From: Blautia wexlerae DSM 19850
Lineage (GTDB): Bacteria > Bacillota > Clostridia > Lachnospirales > Lachnospiraceae
Direction: 5' to 3'
DNA length: 64,000 nt
NCBI RefSeq assembly: GCF_025148125.1
Contig: NZ_CP102267.1
Span: forward strand, 3,172,501 to 3,236,500
Shown here: piece after piece, positions 57,385 through 64,000 of the stretch
Numbering within the stretch: position 1 is the first letter of the stretch
Layout of the letters: each line of letters starts with the position of its first letter
Translations under genes and position numbers: made by a program
The notes under the pieces: generated by a model
Databases searched by the model: none
The model's input: only the letters and a program-made list of their open reading frames with translations
Told to the model about the DNA's origin: nothing

Positions 57385-58868
57385 TCTAATCCCTCCTGTG
57401 CCTGTTCAATTGCCTGTACCACTGCTCTTGCCTTGTTGCAGCATTCCTGAAATTCCTTTTCCGGTACACTGTCTGCCACGATTCCAGCACCTGAACGGAT
57501 ACAGATTTCTCCGTTTTTCTTATAAACCAGGCGGATGGCAATACAGGTATCCAGATTTCCTGCAAAATCCAGATATCCGATGGCGCCTCCGTAAATGCCT
57601 CGTTTGCTCTGTTCCAGTTCCTCGATGATCTGGCAGGCTCTGAATTTGGGTGCTCCGGAAAGGGTTCCTGCCGGAAGGATTGCGTCCACTGCATCCACAG
57701 CATCTTTATCATCCCGGATAATCCCTGTTACTGTGGAGCCCAGATGCATTACATGGGAAAAACGTTCTACGCAGAGATACTTTTCTACTTTTACAGTTCC
57801 GATCTTGCTGATCTTTCCAATATCGTTTCTTCCCAGGTCTACCAGCATATTGTGTTCTGCCAGCTCTTTCTCATCTTTCAGAAGTCCCTCTTCAAGTTCT
57901 TTATCCTCTTCTCTTGTCTTTCCTCTTGGTCTGGTTCCTGCCAGAGGGAAGGTACTTAAGGTACCATTTTCCAGCTTCGCAAGGGTTTCCGGAGAAGCAC
58001 CTGCCAGTTCAATGTCATCACTGGAGAAATAAAACATATAAGGAGAAGGATTAGATGCCCGAAGAACCCGGTAAGTATCAAACAGGCTTCCTGTTGCTTT
58101 CGCACGCATGGGATTGGAAAGTACTACCTGGAAAATATCACCTTCTCTGATGTAATGTTTGGCTTTCTCCACCATCTCTGCATATTTTTTTTTCGGAAAT
58201 TTCGGCTGTATTTCTGACTGAAGTCTCAGCGGTTCAAATTCCATATGCTCCCCGTTTCGGATCAGCTGCGCCATTTCCTTCAATTTCTTTACTGCTTTCT
58301 CGTAGGAGGCTTCCAGATCCTCTGTCATCACACCTGTGATCAGAAGTACTTTCTGTCTGAAATGGTCAAATACGATCACCTGATCAAAAAGCATTAAATC
58401 CATGTCCCTGAAATCCTGCTGTTCCCTGTCCTCCAGTTTCAGCTTGGGTTCACTGTATTTGATATAATCGTAGGAGAAATATCCTACAAGACCGCCTGTA
58501 AAAGGAGGCATCTTTTCCATTACCGGGGTTTTATATTTCCGGATGATTTCTCTGAGAGTATCACCGGGATGTGTGACCTGCCTTACGGTTTCCTCTGTTT
58601 TTCCCTCAGCATCGGTTGTCCGGATCTTCAATGTTCCGTCTGTACAGGTAATCTCCATGGACGGTTCATACCCCAGGAAAGAATACCTGCCCCACACTTC
58701 TGTCTGGCTGGCACTTTCCAGCAGGTAACAATGGCGGCTGGCTTTTCGCAAAATGCGCATTACCTCTACCGGTGTATATCTGTCTGCATAAAGTTCTCTG
58801 CACAGAGGAATACGACGATATTCTTTTGTCCGTGCAAGCTGCCTGATGGTTTCTAATGTTGGATACAT
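57381..58868 (-). CDS. trpE: Anthranilate synthase component I
   Basis: A 495-residue chorismate enzyme. The N-terminal part carries the feedback site (LLESASQTEVWGRYSFLG; the LLES motif binds tryptophan). The catalytic part has GDIFQVVLSNPM, SPETLAKLENG, GTRPRGKTREED and the C-terminal IRSGAGIVADSVPEKEFQEC. The start at 58868 follows AGGAGGTGTTTCC; a longer frame runs back into the leader and is not coding. Confidence 0.97.
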   Translation of the reverse strand: MYPTLETIRQLARTKEYRRIPLCRELYADRYTPVEVMRILRKASRHCYLLESASQTEVWGRYSFLGYEPSMEITCTDGTLKIRTTDAEGKTEETVRQVTHPGDTLREIIRKYKTPVMEKMPPFTGGLVGYFSYDYIKYSEPKLKLEDREQQDFRDMDLMLFDQVIVFDHFRQKVLLITGVMTEDLEASYEKAVKKLKEMAQLIRNGEHMEFEPLRLQSEIQPKFPKKKYAEMVEKAKHYIREGDIFQVVLSNPMRAKATGSLFDTYRVLRASNPSPYMFYFSSDDIELAGASPETLAKLENGTLSTFPLAGTRPRGKTREEDKELEEGLLKDEKELAEHNMLVDLGRNDIGKISKIGTVKVEKYLCVERFSHVMHLGSTVTGIIRDDKDAVDAVDAILPAGTLSGAPKFRACQIIEELEQSKRGIYGGAIGYLDFAGNLDTCIAIRLVYKKNGEICIRSGAGIVADSVPEKEFQECCNKARAVVQAIEQAQEGLE

Positions 58869-58910
58869 GGAAACACCTCCTGTGATTAATTCAGTTTCTG
58901 CCAGAAACAT

Positions 58911-58954
58911 AAAAAAGCCCGTCCTTGACAGAATTATCGTTTCTGTCAAGGACG
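58911..58954 (-). terminator. Attenuator terminator of the trp leader
   Basis: On the minus strand GTCCTTGACAGAA and TTCTGTCAAGGAC form a perfect 13-bp stem, then GGGC and six T. It lies just after the T-box sequence and 42 bp before trpE. Confidence 0.95.
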
Positions 58955-59212
58955 AGCGTATATACTTCACCCGCGGTGCCACCTTGATTTACGGTTTGAA
59001 CCGTACTCTTTGCGAAATACCTTCATATTCCCGGCAACTGACGTATGCCTCACGTCACAGGATACTTAGTCTGCTCTGTAATCTTCAACCTTTCACTGTG
59101 CCCTCAGCGGCCCATTTGGCAGACTGCATTTCCACCCGGCTCTCACCTTCCCGGATTCTCTGTGCGCGCATGACTACTTTGACTTCCGCTTCATCGGTTT
59201 AATCTGTTAAAT
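58911..59212 (-). promoter_or_regulatory. Tryptophan T-box riboswitch leader
   Basis: The leader of about 300 nt shows AGAGAATC and GGTGAGAGCC (stem I features) and a specifier UGG at 59114-59112, followed by six bases and GAG, as in other T-boxes. The T-box AGGTGGCACCGCGGG (58984-58970) pairs the uncharged tRNA end. The terminator follows. Uncharged tRNA-Trp would let transcription continue into trpEGDCFBA. Confidence 0.93.
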
Positions 59213-59220
59213 TTACACTT

Positions 59221-59249
59221 AATTTACCACCGGAAGCTATATTTGTCAA
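59221..59249 (-). promoter_or_regulatory. Sigma-A promoter of the trp operon
   Basis: Reading leftward: TTGACA (59249-59244), 17 bp, TAAATT (59226-59221). Confidence 0.85.
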
Positions 59250-59282
59250 CCCTGAATTTCATTCAATAACATATTTTTATCA

Positions 59283-59345
59283 TTACGTTGTTGTTCACTC
59301 CGTTCTCAGTAACGTAGCCAAAATTCATTCCAGACATCTGCAGTC
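59283..59345. repeat. Dispersed repeat between the trp and NCS2 operons
   Basis: GTTGTTGTTCACTCCGTTCTCAGTAACG, then AGCCAAAATTCATTCCAGA, matches parts of the repeats at 19806-19966. It lies upstream of the trp promoter. Confidence 0.5.
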
Positions 59346-59396
59346 TATTTTCGCCACATACATCTGCACCAGATAATCATTCACTATAATCTGAAT

Positions 59397-59435
59397 AAAA
59401 GCGCAAAACCAGATATTCCCAGTTTCGCGCTTTTT
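59397..59435 (-). terminator. Terminator of the NCS2 permease gene
   Basis: AAAAGCGCAAAACCAG and CTGGGAATATC... fold so that AAAAGCGCGAAAC (leftward strand) pairs with GTTTTGCGCTTTT. A/T tails on both sides would let it work both ways. Confidence 0.8.
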
Positions 59436-59493
59436 ATTGTTTTACTTATTCACTTTCGAACAATCCCAGTGTGCCAACAAGTTGATTCTGCTG

Positions 59494-60954
59494 CTATTTC
59501 TTCTGTGCCTCTTTTTTCTTCATGTCAAGAATCTCTTCTGCAATCTCAACTTCGGATTTCTCATCCGGTGGAAGCACGATATTCAGAATGATAGCAAACA
59601 GTGCTGCAGGTACGATTCCTGAACCGCCGAAGATCAATGTGATTGCCTGCGGCATATGTGCAAGGACTGCTGAGTTTGCCCCAAGTCCATAGCCAAGACC
59701 AAGTGCAACGGAGACAATTGTTACGTTTCTCGGAGTTACCGGCCATTTTGTGATAAGCTGGATACCGCTGACAACAATAGATGAGAACATCATAACTGCC
59801 GCACCGCCCAGTACACTCTGAGGCATGATGGAGATCAGTGCTGCAAGCTTAGGAAACAGACCACATGCGATAAGGAAAATACCGCCTGTTGCAATTGAGA
59901 AACGATTTACAACCTTATTCATTGCAACCAGACCTACGTTCTGGCTGAAAGAAGTATTCGGAAGTACGCCAAATACTGCTGCCAGTGAAGATCCAAGGCC
60001 ATCACACATAACGCCGCCGGAAAGCTCTTTGTCTGTAGCTTCTCTTCCAAGACCGCCCTCTGTGATACCGGAAATATCACCGACAGTTTCTACAGCTGTT
60101 ACAATAAACATGATGCAGATCGGAACGATTGCCCTTGCATCAAATACCCATTTGACAGGCATGATCTTCGGCACTGCAAACCAGGATGCGCTTGCTACTT
60201 TATCCCAGTTAAGAACCCAGGATTTGGTAGCTTCTACTGTTGCACCTGCATCATCCACATAGGTAAATGTTGTAGGAAGAACTGTTGCCATAATACTTAC
60301 CAGCACATATCCAACGATAATGCCGATCAGAATTGATGCAAAGCTTGTAAATCCTTTCGTCCCATGTTTTAATACGACAATTACGACCAGAACTACAAAA
60401 CCTACAAACAGATTCTCCAGAGAACCGTAGTCCTTAGCGGAACTTCCTCCTCCAAAAGAACTGATACCAACAGCGATCAGTGAAAGACCGATTGATAATA
60501 CAACGGTTCCTGTTACAACTGACGGAAAAAATTTTCTCAGTGGTTTCAGGAAGCTTCCAAGTACAGTTTCAAAAAGACCGCCGATAAAGGATGCCGCCAT
60601 AATTGCACCATACGCAACCACTCCATTACCCATGACTCCTGCAACACTCTGGCATACGCCAATAAAACCGGAACTGGTTCCCATAACGATGGGGAGTTTA
60701 CCACCCACAGGTCCTATGGTAAATACCTGAACCAATGTTACAATACCTGCAATCAGCATGGCATTCTGCAGAAGTGCTACCTGCAGTTCTCCGCCGGCTT
60801 CGATTCCACAGGCTGCTGTGATGATCAGAAGCGGTGTAAGGTTACCTACGAACATAGCCAGCACATGCTGCAAACCAAGAGGAATCGCCAGCTTCAGTGG
60901 CGGCCTTCCATCAAGGTCGTAGGGTGTTACTGTGTTTTTCTCTTGTTTCTCCAT
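59494..60954 (-). CDS. NCS2-family nucleobase (xanthine/uracil-type) permease
   Basis: A 486-residue protein with 12-14 membrane segments. NCS2 marks are PLGLQHVLAMFVGNLTPLLI near the start, ETVGDISGITEGGLGREATDKELSGGVMCDGLGSSLAA and the signature SFSQNVGLVAMNKVVNR. Purine versus uracil specificity is not readable with certainty; the sequence type resembles xanthine/urate permeases. The start MEKQEKNTVTPYDLDG at 60954 follows AGAGGGAAAGG; the longer frame runs into the attenuator. Confidence 0.93.
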   Translation of the reverse strand: MEKQEKNTVTPYDLDGRPPLKLAIPLGLQHVLAMFVGNLTPLLIITAACGIEAGGELQVALLQNAMLIAGIVTLVQVFTIGPVGGKLPIVMGTSSGFIGVCQSVAGVMGNGVVAYGAIMAASFIGGLFETVLGSFLKPLRKFFPSVVTGTVVLSIGLSLIAVGISSFGGGSSAKDYGSLENLFVGFVVLVVIVVLKHGTKGFTSFASILIGIIVGYVLVSIMATVLPTTFTYVDDAGATVEATKSWVLNWDKVASASWFAVPKIMPVKWVFDARAIVPICIMFIVTAVETVGDISGITEGGLGREATDKELSGGVMCDGLGSSLAAVFGVLPNTSFSQNVGLVAMNKVVNRFSIATGGIFLIACGLFPKLAALISIMPQSVLGGAAVMMFSSIVVSGIQLITKWPVTPRNVTIVSVALGLGYGLGANSAVLAHMPQAITLIFGGSGIVPAALFAIILNIVLPPDEKSEVEIAEEILDMKKKEAQKK

Positions 60955-61026
60955 TCCTTTCCCTCTCTTTCGTGAATGTTGATGTGATTCGGCAAAAGGT
61001 TTTACAATAGCGATTTTTCCTATAAT

Positions 61027-61068
61027 CAAAAACAAGGCAGTTATCCTTTTTTGAATAACCACCCTGTT
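61027..61068 (-). terminator. Leader terminator (attenuator) before the NCS2 permease
   Basis: On the minus strand AACAGGGTGGTTATTC pairs with GGATAACTGCCTTGTT (G-U pairs allowed) and leads into TTTTT, 73 bp before the start codon and about 45-50 nt after the predicted transcript start. Such a placement implies conditional termination. The short leader does not match the purine (guanine/adenine) riboswitch core that I know. Confidence 0.75.
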
Positions 61069-61119
61069 ATCATTTCATACTACTGTCATTACAATGAACT
61101 TTTGCTTTCACCTTTTTGC

Positions 61120-61148
61120 ATTATAAAGGATTTTGGGGATTATGGCAA
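61120..61148 (-). promoter_or_regulatory. Sigma-A promoter of the NCS2 permease
   Basis: Reading leftward: TTGCCA (61148-61143), 17 bp, TATAAT (61125-61120). Confidence 0.8.
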
Positions 61149-61247
61149 TAGTAAAAAGAAATTTTGTATATTTTTGTATGAATATGCCGGCAATATAAAA
61201 AAGCCTATAAACCTTTCACTCGATTTACAGACTCATCTTTCATGTAG

Positions 61248-61321
61248 TAGCGAGAGGGGGATTCGAACCCTCGACACCACGGGTATGAACCGTGTGCTCT
61301 AGCCAACTGAGCTATCTCGCC
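61248..61321 (-). tRNA. tRNA-Met (CAT), copy 2
   Basis: A 74-nt cloverleaf: acceptor GGCGAGA with TCTCGCT, D-arm GCTC/GAGC, anticodon arm CACGG-TTCATAC-CCGTG, T-arm around TTCGAAT, and discriminator A. CCA is not encoded. A G1-U72 wobble pair rather than the mismatch of initiators, and similarity to the Bacillus elongator, indicate elongator Met. It is identical to the copy at 61442. Confidence 0.93.
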
Positions 61322-61337
61322 ATTTTCTTTTAAGATA

Positions 61338-61410
61338 TGGAACCTATAGGGCTCGAACCTATGACCCTCTGCTTGTAAGGCAGATGCTCTCCCAGCTGAG
61401 CTAAGATTCC
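61338..61410 (-). tRNA. tRNA-Val (TAC), copy 2
   Basis: A 73-nt cloverleaf: acceptor GGAATCT with AGGTTCC, anticodon arm TCTGC-CTTACAA-GCAGA with anticodon TAC, T-loop TTCGAGC, discriminator A, no encoded CCA. It is identical to the copy at 61531. Confidence 0.95.
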
Positions 61411-61441
61411 ATATTTGTTGGTGACAGATTTCTCTGTCAAG

Positions 61442-61515
61442 TAGCGAGAGGGGGATTCGAACCCTCGACACCACGGGTATGAACCGTGTGCTCTAGCCAA
61501 CTGAGCTATCTCGCC
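61442..61515 (-). tRNA. tRNA-Met (CAT), copy 1
   Basis: Same sequence and fold as the copy at 61248. It is the second tRNA of the transcript. Confidence 0.93.
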
Positions 61516-61530
61516 ATTTTCTTTAAGATA

Positions 61531-61603
61531 TGGAACCTATAGGGCTCGAACCTATGACCCTCTGCTTGTAAGGCAGATGCTCTCCCAGCTGAGCTAAGAT
61601 TCC
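61531..61603 (-). tRNA. tRNA-Val (TAC), copy 1
   Basis: Same sequence and fold as the copy at 61338. It is the first tRNA after the promoter. Confidence 0.95.
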
Positions 61604-61659
61604 ATATTGCGCTTGTTTCAGGCGGCTTATTTGTTGTCCGCTCCGTAACTTGCTTTGCT

Positions 61660-61688
61660 ATTATATAATGGATTTTGTCGGATGTCAA
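61660..61688 (-). promoter_or_regulatory. Strong promoter of the tRNA cluster
   Basis: Reading leftward: TTGACA (61688-61683), 17 bp, TATAAT (61665-61660). Both boxes are consensus, as expected of a stable-RNA promoter. Confidence 0.92.
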
Positions 61689-61828
61689 CACCTTTTTTGA
61701 AACTTTTTTAATTTTTTTTATTTTTCTAATTGTTCATACATTTTAAATCCATCTTATCACCTGAATTTTCCAAAGAAATACAGGTAAATGAAACCCGGAA
61801 ACAGAATTGCTCATGACAACAACTCTGA

Positions 61829-61869
61829 TGTACCGACAAGTTGATTCTTGAAACAATCTTGTCGGTACA
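61829..61869. terminator. Hairpin after the BspA-like gene
   Basis: TGTACCGACAAG (61829-61840) and CTTGTCGGTACA (61858-61869) form a perfect 12-bp stem with an inner TTG/CAA. An outer AGCCCGGAA/TTCCGGGTTT pair is possible (61785-61885). Related sequence occurs at 59468-59488 and 23034-23075, so it is also a repeat. The rest of 61604-61989 is AT-rich without a gene. Confidence 0.65.
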
Positions 61870-61989
61870 CTAATTCCGGGCTTCTTCTTCAAGAACTATC
61901 TTTTTATGTGTAGCAGAAATTTTTACTGATTCTGCCTCTATATAATTTTAACTGTATGGTTTTAGCTATATAATCTTTGTTTCTATTTC

Positions 61990-64000
61990 TTATTTTGTAA
62001 TCTTTACAGAATTTTTCTGTCCTTTGCCCTTGAAAAGCTTCTGGTATGCACTTAATTTTGCTGCCGGAACTTTGATTACTGCCTTAGCAGAAATTCCCTT
62101 TAATGCAGATGCTCCTACTGTTTTGAGCACTTTAGAATTAACTGTAATGGAAGTCAGCGCTTTACATCCGTTAAACGCCTGTTTTCCAATTGTGGTTACT
62201 TTGGATCCTATCGTGACTTTTTTCAGTTTTGTGCAGCCATTAAATGCTTTATCACCAATTGCTGTTACATTAAATGTATAACCATTAATTTTTACTGTTG
62301 CAGGAACAGATGCACTTGTAAGAGTTTTCTCTGCCGGAGCATAAACGCTTACTGTTCCATTCTTGTATGCGGATTTAGTTACCTTGTATTTCAGGTTTCC
62401 GGATGTGTATACCTTTCCTTTTGCCGGAATCGCCGCAATTTCGAAATTCTGGATCGCTGTGCCAACATAATTGCCTTTACCTGTAATGATCACAGATGCT
62501 GTGGAGCCGGTTTTTGTGTTATTTGCATAGGAAACGGTGTAGTCTGTTCCGGCTTTCAGTTTCTTGCCGTTTAAGGTTACTGTTACTGACGGTTTAAGCG
62601 CCTTACCTGCATAAAGTTGAGTCTTGATTGTAGAAATTTGTGCAGATGCGATGCTGTTCAGAGATTGACCTGAGAACTCATAGTATGCAGGAATCTCAAC
62701 AGCTTTTATTTTCTCTTCATTTGTCCACCAGTCTACATAAAATAAACGATGTTTATTTCCATCAATTCCGGCTGTTAAACCTTCGAATTCATCTAGATGA
62801 ATGTATCGAGGAAGTACTACTCCATATTTTTTCTCACCATTTACATCAAATCTAAACTGCGCCAGAAGTCTGTTTGTAGAATATTCTTCATCCAGACTAG
62901 CATTGACCGTAACAAGATTTATTTCTTCATTCTTGTATATTTTTGTAAAGTAAAACCAGTCATTATCCTCTGTCTCATCCCATGCATACCTATATGTTGG
63001 ATCAAAACAGTCTTTCGATACAGGAACGCCTGCTGCCTGCGCTTCTTTTGTATCAAACTGTCGAACGATCAGATTTCTTGAATATGTCTCACCTTCCGTT
63101 TCATATGTACCAAGTTTCAATGCTCCACCTATATACAGCTGCGCTGTCTGTTTTCCGTTTGTTCCAAGATAAATCTGCGGAATTGCTGTCTGAGAGTATT
63201 CTGCACTGTCAATTTCACCAAATTTCAGATAAGCTCCCGGCTGTCCATAAATGGTTATTTCCGGATTAATCACTGCTTTCTCAAAATTCAGATATTCAGA
63301 TACAACCAGACATACACCCTCTTCTGATGTCAGTTCTTTACAGTTCAGGCTCTTCACTACAGCATCCGCAATCTTAATTTTATCTGCTGTTACATTTGCA
63401 TTTAATCTGGCATTCATAAGTTCCACTTCTCCAGAGCCTGTAAAGGTTAAAGTATTCGCCTTTACAAGAATCCTGGACAGTGACAGTTTCTTGCCTGCCG
63501 GAACATTTACAGAAGAAATTGAAACCGGAACAAAATTATCTGTATCTGTGCTTTCGTCATAATTATTCTGTCCCTCTATCTTCAGTGCTTTCGCAGCACT
63601 TGGAACAGTAAGCGTTCCACTGATCTTGGTGTTAGCTTTCATATTCATCAGATAATAGCCACTGGCATTGTTCTTCTTCTGATATGCATTTATATATCTT
63701 TCCGCCTGTGCTGTCGGTGCGACATTAATCCACACACATCCTCCATCAGGGAATTCTGCCCTTCCGTGTGCCTCGAAAATCTCCTTTGCTGACATTCCTT
63801 CACAATCCCGGAATTCCTGAAGATCAACCGCATTATCTTTATCCGGATTCCAGATTTTTCCATTCATATCCTGAGTCGTACCATCTTCTGAATAGACCCA
63901 AATTCTGGAAAGCATTTCCACAATATCTTCGTCAGACATATCATACTTCACTGCCTGTGTACCAGCCGGAACAGGAATATCTTCCCATTCACTTTTCTCA
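61990..64000 (-). CDS. BspA-like leucine-rich-repeat surface protein (5' part outside window)
   Basis: At least 670 residues, open past 64000; a GTG at 63951 is only an internal codon. The visible N-terminal part has a metal- or ligand-unrelated beta-rich region of unknown type. About residues 430-500 of the seen part form an MBG/Ig-like repeat (YAGKALKPSVTVTLNGKKLKAGTDYTVSYANNT). The end carries two LRR_5 repeats (AIGDKAFNGCTKLKKVTIGSKVTTIGKQAFNGCKALTSITV). There is no LPxTG at the C-terminus. It is probably secreted or surface-held, with a binding role. Confidence 0.82.
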   Translation of the reverse strand, partial: EKSEWEDIPVPAGTQAVKYDMSDEDIVEMLSRIWVYSEDGTTQDMNGKIWNPDKDNAVDLQEFRDCEGMSAKEIFEAHGRAEFPDGGCVWINVAPTAQAERYINAYQKKNNASGYYLMNMKANTKISGTLTVPSAAKALKIEGQNNYDESTDTDNFVPVSISSVNVPAGKKLSLSRILVKANTLTFTGSGEVELMNARLNANVTADKIKIADAVVKSLNCKELTSEEGVCLVVSEYLNFEKAVINPEITIYGQPGAYLKFGEIDSAEYSQTAIPQIYLGTNGKQTAQLYIGGALKLGTYETEGETYSRNLIVRQFDTKEAQAAGVPVSKDCFDPTYRYAWDETEDNDWFYFTKIYKNEEINLVTVNASLDEEYSTNRLLAQFRFDVNGEKKYGVVLPRYIHLDEFEGLTAGIDGNKHRLFYVDWWTNEEKIKAVEIPAYYEFSGQSLNSIASAQISTIKTQLYAGKALKPSVTVTLNGKKLKAGTDYTVSYANNTKTGSTASVIITGKGNYVGTAIQNFEIAAIPAKGKVYTSGNLKYKVTKSAYKNGTVSVYAPAEKTLTSASVPATVKINGYTFNVTAIGDKAFNGCTKLKKVTIGSKVTTIGKQAFNGCKALTSITVNSKVLKTVGASALKGISAKAVIKVPAAKLSAYQKLFKGKGQKNSVKITK

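Noticed and set aside
61027..61120. Purine riboswitch upstream of the NCS2 permease
   Set aside because: The conserved three-way-junction core bases are not found in the short leader.
61205..61691. Two similar frames (NLSSAGRASALQAEGHRFEPYRFHILK)
   Set aside because: These are translations of the tRNA-Val/tRNA-Met repeats, a familiar annotation artefact.

Overview
This window reads as chromosomal DNA of a low-to-moderate GC anaerobic Firmicute, most likely a gut Lachnospiraceae species (Blautia/Dorea/Ruminococcus-like). The evidence is the Bacillus-type housekeeping order (trhP-trmR-mltG-like-ylbF-rnj-yrzB-ruvX-ireB; hrcA-grpE-dnaK-dnaJ under CIRCE; ftsE-ftsX-ctp), oxygen-labile class I fumarase subunits, a type III glutamine synthetase, a PadR/DUF1700/DUF4097 cassette, BspA-like surface protein and T-box control of trp. 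The genus is an inference; no 16S gene is present.

Layout. 1-4.7 kb: a leftward tRNA-modification/RNA-decay/envelope operon (U32 hydroxylase fragment, TrmR, a short MltG-like protein, YlbF, RNase J, DUF1292, RuvX, IreB). 4.9-11.1 kb: translation and sulfur-transfer genes (MtaB, ThiI with its cysteine desulfurase, RsmE, PrmA) with a rightward HPr-like gene between. 11.2-19.7 kb: PAP2 phosphatase, the heat-shock operon and uvrB. 20-27.6 kb: a hybrid sensor kinase and a fumarase/tartrate-dehydratase-type operon with an SLC13 dicarboxylate carrier and a divergent LysR regulator. 27.6-33.6 kb is the accessory part: an Ig-like fragment, the PadR cassette, a broken FtsX-type permease carrying a TnpB element, a small inverted-repeat element, a flavodoxin-like protein and a decayed DUF3990 gene. 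33.6-50.4 kb: 5'-nucleotidase, DegV, Ctp protease, FtsEX, CdaR-type regulator, YitT, PqqD-like protein plus OPT transporter, VWA/MoxR pair, GlnN and a lipid kinase. 51-59 kb: a Cof-type phosphatase and the complete trpEGDCFBA operon behind a Trp T-box. 59.5-64 kb: an NCS2 nucleobase permease behind an attenuator, a duplicated Met-Val tRNA pair and a BspA-like protein running off the end.

The most unusual signal is a family of three long intergenic palindromes (17211-17437, 50558-50765, and 51985-52203 in reverse). Each is about 210-230 bp and has the same plan: GGGACG, a 25-28 bp perfect outer arm, fixed unpaired islands, a middle stem broken by A-A mismatches, an 11-17 bp inner stem, a fixed apical motif, and CTGT. 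The islands are nearly identical between copies while the arm sequences are unrelated yet perfectly self-complementary. This is what one expects of an element selected for (or generated as) a folded single strand, and I do not recognise it as a named family. A second structural candidate is a 72-nt region (23111-23182) that can form a two-helix pseudoknot from 7-bp perfect pairings. Several shorter dispersed repeats cluster at the ends of transcripts.

For many genes the annotated start is internal to the longest open frame; the ribosome binding site that decided each is stated.
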